DNA from: Pisaster brevispinus
Lineage: Eukaryota > Echinodermata > Asteroidea > Forcipulatida > Asteriidae
Direction of reading: 5' to 3'
DNA: 64,000 nucleotides
Assembly (NCBI GenBank): GCA_023634235.1
Contig: JAMKCF010000009.1
Coordinates: 7,378,001-7,442,000, forward strand
Shown here: piece by piece, positions 9,718 through 23,600 of the stretch
How the letters are laid out: each line of letters begins with the position of its first letter
Numbering within the stretch: position 1 is the first letter of the stretch
Made by a program: the position numbers and the translations under genes
Notes under the pieces: generated by a model
Databases searched by the model: none
Told to the model about the DNA's origin: nothing
Seen by the model: the letters and a program-made list of their open reading frames with translations, nothing else

Positions 9718-10832
9718 ATTGTTAGATGCTGGGCGTGTGGGTTGCTTTCTCCTACTATTTTATATGGCGAGAGTCGTATAAATAAAATCAAACCTTCCGT
9801 CTGCTCGTACTGGTACCAATGTGTGACTTTTTAAAACTAATCTTTTACCACTCTACACTTGCCCCATGATAACAGGACAAAATCACTCTACACTCGTCCC
9901 ATGATAACAGGCCAGCATATCTCTACACTCGTCCAATGAACAGGACAACACCACTCTACACTCGTCCCGTGAACAGGACAACACTACTCTACACTCGCCC
10001 CATCAGGTCAACACCAATCTACACTCGTCCCAAACATCAGTTTGCAATCGGATCACAGCATAGTATCAGCCCTAAAATAGTTTTAAATATCGAACTGAAT
10101 GTCAAGTGGGCCCAACAGATTTTCCGAAGTGTTTGTAAACTGTCGCAATGATCAGCAAAAGTCCAGTGAAAACACGGGCAGCGGTCGGTATACCGTCGCG
10201 TAGCAACTGTATTATTTACCGTTGTTGCCCCCTCTATTGTGGAGTAGACCCATTGAAAATCGATTGCAACCCACCCTAAGAGAGTGGACAATCCTTGACC
10301 AGTCTCTACACAACAACGGCTTAAAGGTGTATCAAAACCAATGTTCTCAATAGTTTAGCACATGCAGAATTTCACGAGCTCTCTCCAACAAAAGACCCGA
10401 TGACGTAACCCCCCTCAAATGCTGTACTGGCTGCCCTATGTTATTTTGGAACACTTATTCTCCATAGGATTTTTAGATGCCACAGTGTGAAAGTTGGAAC
10501 CTCAAGGTAGGATCGCAAACAAACAAGAACTTTAACCGGAGACACAGACGTATTCATTTACATACTAGACCAAGCTCTGACGGGAGTTTACATGGTTGAA
10601 AAGCAGAGATTAGCAAACTAACTTCCAACAGATGTGTGAAGTAGAAGTTGCAGGTGCGTTGGTCAATCGATTAGTGCAACAAACCATCGCAGGATACAAA
10701 TATACTCGGAATTAAATTCCCATTAAATTATCATACACCACAGCCATCACTTCAATAATTTCGAAGGAGACGTGTTTGAGAACGTTGTACGTTTGGGGTT
10801 TTTGGAGTTAGTTGTGAGGACCGGCAAGCGTG
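9718..10832. repeat. Upstream block of copy C (paralogous to 3095-4032)
   Basis: Carries the 35-bp CACTCTACACTCGTCCCATG-type minisatellite at about 9848-10030 and the unoccupied MITE site gtgtgaag at 10634-10641. About 500 bp at roughly 10040-10560 has no counterpart in the paralogous block. The last 260 bp before the ATG at 10833 is conserved with 3826-4032, so it is the best candidate for promoter and 5' UTR of copy C. Confidence 0.7.
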
Positions 10833-13800
10833 ATGGGGTTGATTTCTGTCATAAAGGCCCTGCTGGCCCGGTCTCTGTTCGCAATCCACGGCATCATCAC
10901 GATATGGCGAGTTACGGATGTCAACTCGGACCCCTTGTTTTATTTGCTGATCATTCCGGTTTGTCTTCTTCCATTGGAGATGATACTGACGCTGAAAATG
11001 ACGGACAACGGAGAGTGGAAATGGTAAGAAAGCTCAAAACAAAATGGAACTTGAATTGGTTTACAACATTGCCCGGCCACTTTCTTTTCTTTGATTGTTG
11101 CACTGGCGAGACGAAATTACAGGTGATGAGACACCAGCAAATGGGAGAAACCCTCGACTACATAGGATATAACATCTCCTATTTCACAATAGTTGTTTTT
11201 CTTCTTAACATCCAACCCAGGGGTTAGTATAGGTCTTCTTACTTTCGCGAAAGTTGTCTCGTTTTTATGTCGAATTCTGTTCATTATTTTGTATGCTGAA
11301 GTTATTCAATGTATACGCCTTTTAATAGTTGATCGAATCTCTGTCAGAAAGACTTTCATTTTTCTTGGTCGTTTGGCTTCAAATGTTGGGGCGAAATGAA
11401 AAGATAAAATACAAAATAACAGGTGAACATAAGATAATCAATTACCTTTATTTGATGCTGGCTCTTTGTTTACCTACACATTAACCGAGACAGAACAAAT
11501 AAAAACACTAAACATATACATTACAGATACTGAAATCATTGAAATAAGTTGGGGTTTAACAAAGAAACCAATTAATGCATATAAACACTTGCCACTCCCA
11601 AGCCAGGACGAGAGACCGGCACGACGAACTATTATATCCGTTGCATAATACAAAAAAAAGTAAATCTTCCTTATGGTATGCAATGCCCGTATACAGTTAG
11701 AATTTTACTCATTAATCGCAGAGATAATTAATTTCAATTCAATTATTTTATTCTTTGCATAATACAAAAATGTAAATCTTCCTTATGTTATGCATATTTT
11801 TACATGTTAATCGCAGAGACAATATCTCTCTGTATATTCAAAATGGCCGGTACACACTGTATTTAGAATTGTGTGAATTTATACGCTAAATACACAACAC
11901 GGCAATTTAAAAAAAAGGGCAGGTGAGCATCCAACAGCTAGCAAAGGTTTTTCTTATCTGAAAGCTTTCGTGGCATAGGCCTACCCTTGATACTTGTGCC
12001 AAATTTCACGAGAAACACTTTCGCCCAGCATATACAATGCTCGAAAAACCACAAAAACACATTGTTCTCTTATTAGTGGTTAATTTCATCGGTAGCATGA
12101 CCATTGTGTTCATTGAAAACTACAGCCTAGGAATAGCCACTGCTTCGAAAAACTAATGCTCTTATATCAAGACGCTTTGTCTGCAAATTTGTACGAGTTT
12201 TACTTAAAGAGAAGGTTTAATTATGTGTAAATAAAGGTTGACACCCATGGCTTGAACCAGTGGATCTACTCCAGGGTATTTTAAGCAAAGAAAATTCCAC
12301 ATAATAAAAGTTCACATTTCTTTGTCAATACTCATTGAAAATTTCACATATGTATTTCATTTAAATGCAAGAAGACATACAAAAATACACACTTTTAAAG
12401 GTGTTATTCAACTCTCCTTATAGGTTTTGCCCAAGTGTGTTCCTGTACCTTGCCAGTGTTGTGCCTGGACTGTGGCTCCTCAACTTTGACCTTTATGAGA
12501 AGAGGATCGCCTACCGAGATGCAATGGGCCTGGCAGAGTGCACATCTTCAACAGTATACAATTCATCTGTACTGAGTTCCGACGTAGCAGGGGTAAGACA
12601 ACGCATCGTATTTGAAATATACATGAACCATGAAATATTGGTACCCACATAAAAGTAAAAGGAAAAGGAAAACGACAGAGAATCAAGTTTCACAAAAAGC
12701 TGAGATCGATCCTAAGATGGATTTCAGTCTAAATTGGTAATCAAAGAGTGGCGACACAATGAAAACTACCATGACAATGTTGACAGTGTTGTGAAGATGG
12801 GCTCAGGAAACATGCTTTTAAGACTTAATTCGGACAAGCAATATAATAGAATGAACGGGGTAAACACTGACTGGCTCAGCAGCTGGGTAAGAGAATGTCA
12901 GGACAATGGTTAGAAAGAGTAGGGTTGATGTCAAATACAACAACTCACGGGTCAGAATTTCACCGGAGCTGGGTCTCGTTGGGCCTGACCCATTTCCGGG
13001 AAGGTATGACCCGAAATCTGTGTCAAACTGACACAGAACTGACGACAAATCCGAGTTAGAATCCCATTTTAAAGACAGGTTCCGGGTGTGCCCCCATGAG
13101 TCTGGTAGCCGGGCCAACTCTGACCGGAGAGTTAATATTGATAGAGTGTACAGTAACGCACACGGTGTGTAAACTTCTCTAAATACTATTTGTACTTTGA
13201 TTTGACTGCAGTTGGAGGTTAACATACCAGTTGCTCTAACAGACGATTCGTGGAGCCTGGCCCTGGAGCAATTCCTTCTGGCTCTTCTTCTCCTGGGAAG
13301 ATGGCTCCTCCCGAAGGGATCGCTCACACGTGACCAGCTCTCCCAGCTCCTCCTGGTGTACATCGGTATGGCGGCTGACATCTTGGAGTTTTCCCTGGAG
13401 TCCTTGAAGGAGCAAGCGGTCATCTGTAACCTTTTCTTAATCATTGTGATCCTGGGCATATGGAGCTGGAGCCTGCTTCAGTTCACCCTGGTCCTCACCT
13501 CGGTGTCTGCCCCGAGGAGGCGGGCGGCTAAGATCTCCGGGGGCAAATCTTGCAAGGGATGCTTTGGGTGTTGCGAGAATGAAATCTGGGCTTTATGGAT
13601 CACCATCATAATGCAGGACGGGCCGTTCTTGGCCATGAGGCTCTACCTATTGATTGACTTTTCGATCATCAATCAGATGATGCTGTTCTTTACTCTGAAG
13701 AACATACTGGTCATTTTGCTGCAGTTGTACCGCATGCTCATCGTGTGCTGTGCCGATGACAACAAGGTCGACACAGACGTTGAAGAAATCGTAGGACAAA

Positions 13801-13841
13801 ACAACAACGAAGAGGACTCCCAGAAAGCTGATTTACCATAA
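10833..13841 (+). CDS. TMEM26: TMEM26-like protein, copy C (three exons, 329 aa)
   Basis: Exons 10833-11023, 12424-12592 and 13212-13841 join in frame (191+169+630 nt; same intron phases as copy B) and end in TAA. It starts MGLISVIKALLARSLFAIHG at the ATG at 10833. Exon 2 encodes CPSVFLYLASVVPGLW and a loop with a YNSS sequon. Exon 3 encodes the same core as copy B, with about 265 consecutive identical bases (about 13256-13522 against 7052-7318), then diverges. The C-terminal tail is acidic and Asn-rich (DTDVEEIVGQNNNEED). Intron 1 (1.4 kb) contains a small tandem duplication (about 11641-11830). Intron 2 contains a TGACCC-type element (12930-13152). The 3' end and flank match copy A more closely than copy B. 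Probable AATAAA at about 13930. Confidence 0.92.
11641..11830. repeat. Tandem duplication in intron 1 of copy C
   Basis: TTGCATAATACAAAAA followed by GTAAATCTTCCTTATG at about 11641 recurs at about 11755, each followed by a segment with TTAATCGCAGAGA. AATTTCAATTCAATTATTTT lies between the copies. It resembles a duplicated LINE-type 3' end. No coding content. Confidence 0.5.
12930..13152. mobile_element. TGACCC-type inverted-repeat element in intron 2 of copy C
   Basis: CAACTCACGGGTCAGAATTT at the left and a CTCTGACCGGAGAG...AGAGTGTAC right end, with internal CTGACCCATTTCCGGG and GTGTCAAACTGACACAGA segments. Same family as 955-1241 but more diverged and without the tandem TGACCC units. Not present in copy B, whose intron 2 carries different elements. 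Confidence 0.5.
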
Positions 13842-13851
13842 ATGCATTTCA

Positions 13852-16190
13852 ATTAACTGTACATTTGATTTGAGCGCCACCAAGAGTTGCCCTATTATTA
13901 GAAAAAAAGAAGAAAAAAAAACCAAAGCAACAAATAAACAAATATGGGAATACCAATGTAACAAATTCAAATCATTCACGAAAATACATTCTTGAGTATA
14001 AAGGTAGATATCTAACATCGTTTTTAATGGGTTGCTGAATGTAGTACAGAGAATAAAATAGAACGTTCATAAAGATTGCCCACATGCACCGACAAGGGCG
14101 CCCTCAGTAGCCGGGGTGACATGATCACACCCTGTGTCAACTTGATGTTCATGTAATTTGTTTAGACGTTTAGTCTTTTTCTTTTTACAACACTTACCAC
14201 CAAAAAATAATTCCCATTATTTATAAAAAATGACTGATTTCAAACTGTGTATTTTAATGATGATCGATTTCAAAGGGAAGCAGGTTCTAAAAACTCCAGG
14301 GTCACTCTTTACCAGGATTCCTGGTCAATTGATCCAGAGGGACTGATCCATTTCCGGGTCAGGAAAATTGTTTTAATAAAATAAGATTATTTTGACACAT
14401 ACTCCGGGTTATATTGACCCAGAAGTGGGTCACAATGACCCAGAAATGGCTCAGGCTCCATGGGACTCAGGATCCGGTCCATTCCGACCCGGAAGTGTTT
14501 GGAGTGTACCGTCAGAGGAAAGTTGTCCTATTTGTGATAAAGATGATAGGCCTACTGGTTATTAGCCACCAACGTTGCCACATCAGTCAGTCACGACAAA
14601 ATGGCACTCTAACTTTGGTGCATATTACAGTTTACAGTTTTATGAATTTCTCTCTATTTTTTTTGACGAACCTTATATTTTTAAAACATTCATTTAGTCA
14701 GCTAATGTCGTGTATAAATTGGTTGTTCCAAAAATGTGATTGTTTAGTATATATTATCAGATATGATTGTAAATTTATTTTTAGTATTGCGGCTAAGTTT
14801 TTGAATCCGTACAAGTTGGCATCCGACACAAAGCCAACGTATTATGCACCATCTGGTTCGAAACACTAATGGTCGTTTTGATTTGCATATTGATTTGCAT
14901 AATGATTTTAATGGGAATTCAAACGAAAAAGCTCAGACGTGCTCATTTAAATATGTTTTTTAATTGGGTTAAGTTTTACCTGCGCTGACTGAGTTACAAC
15001 TCGTGGTGTATGTTGTGCGCCGCCCCTGTCCGGTCAAAAGCTCCTGATATGAAACCGACAGCATCATGAGTCTCGTTGGTGTGAACAAGCTATGCTTTAT
15101 GTACGGTGTCCCTGAAGGGACATTACACGTCGCAAATATCTTTGCTTGAATGTGTGATGTCCCTTCAGGGCCACCTTAACTATGTCTCTGCATCATTGTA
15201 CTGAGGGATAGTGTTGAAGGACACTTTGACGATTTAATGTATATAATATCAGTCTTGTTACTTTGTTGGTACTAAATAATTCTGAAACCAGTGTGTGAGG
15301 CGAAGGAAGATATGTACGGAAGCTAAGAGTAGCCACTAATTTTCTGATAATCATTTGGATTCGAATTGCGGTAACTGACTACACCCATAGTCATTCGGCT
15401 TACGCACTAGACAATGAGCATTGCTTTTGTTAAACAAAATCATTGCTAATTCTGTGAAACTTGTCGATTCAATAATCTACTTCTTCCATTCACATCTGAT
15501 ATTGCTAATCATGAAAGATGTTCGACGTCTCTGTTTTTATGGATTCATCAGAAAATCTCCATGTGATCAGTATGTGTAGAGACGCAATGAGCTGGTGATC
15601 ATCCTGAATTGAACAGCCGTTGAGTTTTAGCTGCGTCAGCGTTTGGGTTGGCATCAAGGGGGCACCAATAGCTATACCGTTATACAGCCATCTTGGTTCT
15701 CTGCCACTCACACCAATAGTGACCAAACCGAGGCTAGAAGAATAAAATGTCATTTTGTGTGCAAAGAGATCAGTGTCTTACTTCGTAAAGCTGTTTAGAA
15801 GAAAATATTACCGAACTTAACAAATGCATTGGCCAAGCAAAATGGTAACGGGCCACCACCCGTAACAATATGAATGGCATGGCGTTTTGGCTGGTAATCT
15901 GTTTCTGCGTAGCACTAATTTTGGTGCTAAGCAACTTTATTTTTGTGCTTACCACCTTGATGAAATTGAATTCTGTGTTAATTTTGTTTTATCTTAGCCT
16001 TTACGATTCTTACTATTAAGCAATTGTACAATAAAAACCACAGAGTTGGTCCAAATGGCGGAAGTAATGTTTTACTTTTAAAAGTAAGTTGTGTTACGGT
16101 TTTTGAATATTTGCTTCTTTAATACCGTATCTAACCTAACTTTTATCATTTTATCCAGATTTTGCTTTTTATTATAGTGTACAATATTTC
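13852..16190. repeat. Segmental duplication, 3' flank block of copy C (paralogous to 518-2830)
   Basis: Collinear with the flank of copy A from aactgtacatttgat to about tttattatagtgta. It includes a TGACCC-type element (14290-14510) and the hairpin at 15105-15175. It lacks the MITE present at 197-508. Small indels (for example about 60 extra bases near 14810-14870) show independent decay. The short ORFs are not conserved between the blocks, arguing against a gene. Confidence 0.8.
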
Positions 16191-17641
16191 ACATTGTCTC
16201 CACAGATTGTACTTATTAAAAGAGCACATTAATTTTATTACAGGAAAGTTTGATACAGTTTGTTTCAATAATGTTCAACCCCTAAATGAAACAAGTTGAC
16301 AACTTGTGTTTTTATAGATATGCCAACGGATACGACCTGACCTAGTTTACAGTGACCCGCGAACGCACTATTCAACCCTAATCCACATCATTTGCATGCT
16401 CTAATGCCCACGATTTGGCAGATTCCCCCAAATCAAGTTTGATGAAACGTCCCCCTACCCAATGCTCACCGCTTTAAAGTCTTCTGAGTATCACTCTCCA
16501 CTTCTGGAGATGATCCGATAAGGTGACGTCACAACGTGGGATCCCTGGCGGGCGACGTGTGCCGTCCACAAACAAGACGATACACAGCACGGAGCATACG
16601 AAAAGACTCGGCGAGCTGGGGGGGACCAGATCGCTTATCATTTATATTGGACGATTGCTATCACACGCTAGCTTCATTTTCAAGACCACAGTCTGTAGTG
16701 GTTGTTTTAAGACAGCACTAATAAGCCTGGTAATTCATTCATTCGACCATCTTGTACTTTTCCGTCTGAATTATTAACTTGAACAGCTTGTTTAGCAGGG
16801 AATTTGAATTTACAGTGGAAGATCTTGGAGGTGTTCGGGACGGTCGTCGACATTTCACGGCGCTCGTCATGTTGATTCGCATCGTCTGCTACGGAGGCTG
16901 TGGGCACTTTCCATTGATTCAGGACGACGTGTAAATATCAATACAGATTGACATTTGGGACGAGCTGATTTTGGCGACTGTTTTTTATTTGCGACGACGG
17001 CATAAGCAAGTTGCGGATTGTATCACTTTGTATTTATATTTCAACTCTGTATGAATGTTGACATCATTTATCACCGATTCAAACATTCACGTCACATTTG
17101 TATGGGAGGCTGACGAAACTGAACTGACTTCGATAACGTATGATGACAGTTTGAGTCCAAATGGTATAAGTTGACGTTTTGGACCAAGCGCCCCCCCCCC
17201 CCCCCCATAACGTCTCTCTTTCGACAGCCCATCGGGAAAAGTAAGTCTTGTCGTCACAGTCACATTAAGCATATTTTTATTCGTCGATGTGTTGCAAATT
17301 GTGGGTTACAAAATGCGTTCGGACGCCTTAATATTGCTATGACTCGAACTGGGCATTCCGCCCGATGCATTCGGCGAAATTTACTCACGGACAGTGGTGT
17401 TGCCGCATGTATTCTCCATCATAAACCCACGAAGAAGCTGTGCACTTAATGAACACTGAAGGTGGACTAACGACTTTCTTTTGATGTATTCAGTTAGACC
17501 ACTGGAAATACAATAATTGTTGACGACTGTACGATTTAAAGAGACAGAGAAACTATTTGACGCGTAAGTTTCGAAGTCAGTAAACTAATCTTTACACAGA
17601 CCTTTTCTGACTAGATTCAAACAAGTTTTTGAGCGAACCAA
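16191..17641. other. Intergenic upstream of copy D; possible promoter region
   Basis: Unique DNA between the duplicated block and copy D. A perfect CRE palindrome TGACGTCA lies at 16524-16531 in a locally GC-richer stretch (about 16520-16630). A 15-base C run is at about 17192-17206. AAAAGTAAGTCTTG at about 17237 would serve as a splice donor for a 5' UTR exon, but no matching acceptor was confirmed. A TGA sits four codons upstream in frame of the copy D ATG. Confidence 0.4.
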
Positions 17642-20600
17642 ATGAGCGAAACTGGAAAATCTACGAAAACTCCCCCACCAAGAAAAAAGGATCTTCAATC
17701 TGTGTTGGTCTCATCCAGGAATTCCTGGGTTGTTATGGCCTTGTTCATGATGTCCATCACAAAGGCCTTAGCGGCCCGTTTACTCTTCGCCGTGCACGGT
17801 ATCGTGACGGTGTGGCGCGTGGCGAGTGTGAAGGGCAGTGCCGCCTATTACCTGATGTTGATGCCGGTGGCTTTGATGCCTGGTGAGATGATATTCACTC
17901 TACACACCACGGATGCGGGAGAATGGAAATGGTAAGCAATACAATTGAATTAAAGAAATCTAGAGTATAACTTTGCATGGTGGAGAGACAGCGACAAGGA
18001 GGTGACGGTATCAAGCAATGTGCATATAGGCATTGGTGAGATAGCTTGAATTTTCAATCAGCGCTCTGATCGTGTACTCAGAAGAAGATTATAATGGCGC
18101 TTTATCAAAACGTTGGGTTCCCCCAAACGACCATTTTCAGAGCCCGTACAATCTAAAGATATCATGTAAAGAAGTGTGCAGTCGGAAGTCTACTTAACGC
18201 ATCTTCCCATTTGTTTGCTCCATCTGTAACTCTAAATCGCATGCCCGAAAGTATAGTTGGCTTGAAAATGACTGACCGAGCCAGATACCGGCAAAAGAAA
18301 CTGCCGTTTCGGGAAGGTCCTCCAGGGAATATCTTCAATAGGACACGGGCTTTTTCACGTTTGCGTTTTTGAATATTACACATCCGTATTTGTTTATTTG
18401 TTTCTTTGTTTACCCCCAACTGGTTGAGAAAAATCATTAAGATATAAGTGTTTCCATTTCGGCCATGCGTGTTACAGTACACGGTATTTGAACAAAACAG
18501 AAGTTTGTACTGGTATCTACAATATAAAACTCACGAAAAAAGAATATGATAAAGTGAATGAAAGACTCGTTAAATACTATGTAAATTATATTATGAAGAT
18601 AGAAAGCAGATCGCAAGGAACATTAGGTCGAATTGGACAAATGGGGCCCTTTAGTTGTGAAATGTTGACTGAAAAAAATTTCATTTCGACTACCAATCAA
18701 ATAAACCTGATTGCTTTCGATGCAAACGTCACACTGTGCTGCAGTGTGACACGTGATGCAAACGTCACACTGTGCTGCAGGCTCGTTAAAGGTATTACGC
18801 AGAATTGGTAAGGATAAAAAACACCATTGTTTAATTAGTCTGAAACCTCACTGATTATGAAGTTCATAGTAGAACCATTTTTTTAATGTAAATTGTTTCT
18901 CTCTTAAATGAAGTCATATTCGAGAAAATTGTATCTGAAAACCTAAAAAACAAAACCTAAATACGCAACAGCTGATTTCGGTTGTTACAACCCAAATAAA
19001 GAACAATGTTTTCACATGCTAAAATTTCCTCCTGGTTCACACAACGGATTAAGCCCACATTTTCAAAGGTTCGTTATTTCATGTATTATGGTTGATCACA
19101 CAAAACATGACCACTGACTGCAACTATTTGGTCAGCTCTACCAATCTTGTACAATACCCTTAAACGATAAAGCTTGCGTGCAAAGAGTGTACTCATCGTG
19201 ATATGGTGAGAGATGAGAACACAGATTACATTTCAAACTCGACAGACGTCCGAGCTGTCTTAGACGTAATCACGAACTGACTGGCGGAAGGCCCACTTAA
19301 AGGTTGAAGTAACAAGCAATAAAAGCTGATTCTACGGTAACCACTTACTTTGTCCCCATTACGTGCTTCTTTGGATTGTCGTCGTATAGCGCTACCCCCC
19401 CCGATTTCCCAACAAATAAAGCTCAAAATAATGTTACAAATCTTCGTAAAATCTTCAAAAAAAAGTTTCGTGTAAACATAGGAGCCGGCTTATCTCATCC
19501 TCAAACCAAGGTATTCTCGAAGATGATTGATTCGATTCATGGCACTGTGATTTTAGTTTTCTAAACGAACTGAGCATCTTAATAGGGACTGCCCCACAAC
19601 TTTTAAATCGCGAGTAAACATTTTCAGGATCGAACACGACGAGTCACGCGTGTCCTGTGAGAGAAAGACTGGGTTCTAAAGGAATGGCGTAACTAATTGG
19701 CCAAACACATCAAATATGAGTTATTATTTCTCCAAGTCCAACCGAAATACGCAGAAACGTAATTGGTCATGGGCTCGGTACCGCGAAGCTCAGTTTTACC
19801 CAGACTATTAGATTGTCTGCAATGTTGTGAAGTTAATAGATGATATAGTCTGAGGGAGAAGGCAGGAGCAATCCTTTTATACAATAAGATTAAAGTCTGT
19901 CACATACACCTCTGATGTAATGTCTCAACTGTACTCTTCTTGAACCAGCTTTGCATTCGGAAAATTATCAATTGCGGATTTCACGCAGATATCAGACCGA
20001 GTATATTGGCAACTCTGGACACACATACGAGGAGGTCCTTCGGTGGGCCTCTTGGCTCGACACTGTGGACTTTTACGTTTCGTCCATTAGATACATCGCC
20101 GCCTTATGATCCATGGTGGGGCATAATTGTGATCTGCAAACGTACATGTGTTCTTTCAACGTGATTATGATGGCGGTAGATGACAGGCTTTGCTTGGAAG
20201 CACTTTCATCGGGTTAATACAAACATGTTCTGAAAGCGTCTCCTCCCGTGTGGACACGTACATGGGGAGATGGGTGAGGGGTTATTGAGAAGTAAAGTCT
20301 AAGGATAAGATTCATAGACAAAGAAAACTAAAACTACGCGCGGGATTTTGTGCGAAGTGCTGACGGGCACACCACGCGGAGAGATGCTCGCATGGAGTGA
20401 TAACGTAAGCTTCGCTCGGCTTGAGCATTTTAAAGGGGCTGGTTTGGGTTACTTCCGAACAAGTCATTTCAGTCAAAAATGTTTTGTCAAAGAGTTGAGA
20501 AATAGACACACACTTATTATAGCAGTAAACATTGTATTGATTTTCCCGAACGGTAGCCAGAATTGGTGTATATAGTAATAATTAGCTATTAATTGCTCCA

Positions 20601-23600
20601 TGAATATAAGCACAAATTCCATCACTACAGAATACACTGCAAAAACTGGGGTGTTAAAATTGACACCATGGGTGTTGTCACATTAGATACCCAAGAAAAA
20701 CAAAACAAAATTAACGCCAGATAGGGTGTTAAAACAACACCAATGTAATTGTGTTGGCCGAAATTAGTGCTATTTTAATAGTTGTACATTTTTTATTCTT
20801 TTTGTGTATATTCTCTGACAACACCCAAGGTGTCAATTTTAACACATCAGTTTTTTTTTGCATTGTAGAGAAACAATCTGGTATTATTTGCTCATTTCCT
20901 CAGCGAGAAGTATCCGTTGATAAATAAAACCCACACCGCTTCAATGTTAAAAGGTGAACTGCAATTTGAATAGTTAGACCAGCTCTAATCCTATCAGATT
21001 ACTGCAGTTGATAAGGTAGATTACGATGATATGGTAACCAAACCATTGATTTCAGTCCTATCTTTTACAATGCACACCGTACACACAATTTGAGTTCAGG
21101 GCTGTATACATTTGCAATAGTAACAATAAACGATTCACATTGGTTGTTATTCCAAATTGTATGGCAACCCGGCTCGATGGTAAAGGTTAGTTCTTGACAC
21201 ATGCACTCGACGATTACGTTTATTTGTACGACACTTAAATACGTAGAACTCTTAAAAAAGGGTGAAAACCTCACCACGAGCTGTCAAGATTATGACAAAA
21301 GATCCCCACAATCAGACACATTATGAAAAGGATATATCGTCATGATCGCCCTACGGGTCGAAAGGCAGAGCCAGATCCTAATTATTGAAGGAACCCCCTG
21401 ATGGTTCACGGGAGAAATGCATGGTTGTAAGATGCGGGACAAGTCTTTATGGTGGATGCGGTTAATTTAATTTGGCCGCCCGAAGGACGTGATATCTTGG
21501 CTTGTGTGAACGGCGTGATCAGACAGTGCGGCTTCGGAGCAGGAAATCCAAATCAAGATTTCATTTTTCTTTCTCGCGTTCCTATTTCTATAAGTAGGTC
21601 TACACTTTAAACGTTGTGTTTTTATCCAATGTTATCCATACTTACTAGGATGTATGAAGACTCAATTAAGATTTACATATCAACTAAACCAACTTGTAAA
21701 GTTTTCCTAGGCATACCAACGAGGTTCAATCCAATCGTGTTTCCAGACACTAATGGAACGCCTTAGTGTTCAAATTATTTAGCCGTGGCGTCAGTGTACA
21801 CACGTCTCAAAGTAGGCCTACATTATACCGGTAAACCATTTTAATACGAAAGTGAAAAATACTTTATGGCTAACAACATTGTGTGCAGTGAAATGGGCAC
21901 GCCCACCTGGTCACTATTAATGTGTTATGTTAAAATGCCGAAGAGCTATATGGCAACCGTGGGGAAAAAAACTGCACACATCGCCAGACCTGTATGGGGT
22001 ACAATTTTCGGGGGGCACAAGGGGTGCACCGTTTTTTAAGGGGGCACTTTTGGCAAAATTTCTGTTCGCCTCATTCTTAATAAACAAGCCAATTTTCAGC
22101 GCTCTTGTCATGCCATTTGCTATACCCTTTATAAGATAATCTGACGTGAGTCTATACAGTACATATTATTGTCTGCGTGTAAATGTGGAAAACTAGTTTT
22201 CCAAACATTGAAATTATCACACTAAAACTTATAACATTTTACTCCGGTAATTTTTAATCTCAAAAGTCAAGATTTCAAATGGGGGCACGGGGGGGGGGGG
22301 AGGGTTACGGATATCAATGGGGGGGGGGGGGGGTACGGGCATCAATGTGGCCCCTTAGTTACGCCACTGGGTACACATCGGGGCCTATTTAAAGTTCGAC
22401 AGAACCATTCGGTATAGTTGTTTATCCAATAATTTGCAACGACTTTATGACTGAGTTATCCTAAAGCGAATCATTTTCCGTTGGTTCCCAACAGGTTGTG
22501 CCCAAGCGCCCTACTGTACCTAGCAAGCGTGGTGCCAGGACTGTGGGTGCTGCAGCTGGATTTGTACCAGAAACGAATTGACTTCCGAGATAACATGAAA
22601 CTGAAAGAGTGTTCAGCAAAGATCGTCTACAATCACACTTCATTCACAGACCTCCAAGGGGTAAGTGGATACAGCCCATATTTTGGTATCTTTAATAATA
22701 TATTTGGAAAATATGACTGGGGCAGGATTTGAACCAACGACCTCCGGACTATTGCGCCGGCATACTACCAACTAGCCCTAAGTATGTTGGCGGTCTCCCT
22801 ATTTTGTCAATATCTTTGTGGGGGGGGGGGGGGGGTTGCCATTCAGAGGCCAGACTGCTGTGTTGCCAGGGGTCACACCCGAGTTTACGATACAACCTGC
22901 GAAGCAGCAGCCAAGGGATCACCTTAAGGGGATGCGACTTTATTATTAATATTATAATAACAATATAATTTACAACTTAAATTGCGCACTTTACAAACAA
23001 AAAGTTCAAGATGCTTAAGAGAGTTTTAAGATGCACAGAATGGAAGACAAGTATAAAGAAACAAACAATGGTCACCATGCCATTGCCCAATGCGCAGTAT
23101 GGGGATAATCCCATTCAAACACTAGAGTGTGGCATTAAAAATGTTTTTATCTCACATTTTAAAAAGGTGAGTTTCCTTCGCTACGTATCATTGCAACGAT
23201 AGAGCATTCCACAGCGTAGTGGCTGCCACAGAAAACGCCCAGAGTACCGTCTTTCAGCTCTATTGCCCGATCTGTCTATTGACAAAACGAAGACATTCAC
23301 TGTTGCCTAAAAATTACTCCTCTTAAACCGTACATCGAATCATTTCCGAAAGTTCACCCATGACCGGGAAAACAAAAAGCAGAGTGCCTTCTCCGGTTCG
23401 GAGCTTGATGGTTTTACAGACTGTGAAAATCTTCATGCTGAAACTTGGAAGATTGATATAAGACAAACAGAAATACAGTTTTGATTTAATGCTCCAAAAT
23501 GGCCATGACCAGTGGTACCATTCTGAAATGACTTTTCCATTGATTTGTTTGGTTTCAGCTCAAGATCCCCGTAATTCTTGCTGATGACGAGTGGGCGCTG

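Noticed and set aside
12818..13459. 213-codon minus-strand frame whose N-terminal part is repeated at 7007-7258
   Set aside because: It is antisense to exon 3 of copies C and B; its conservation merely reflects the near-identity of the two sense exons.
22715..22800. Functional tRNA gene on the minus strand
   Set aside because: B box is good, but stems do not pair and flanking SINE sequence is present.
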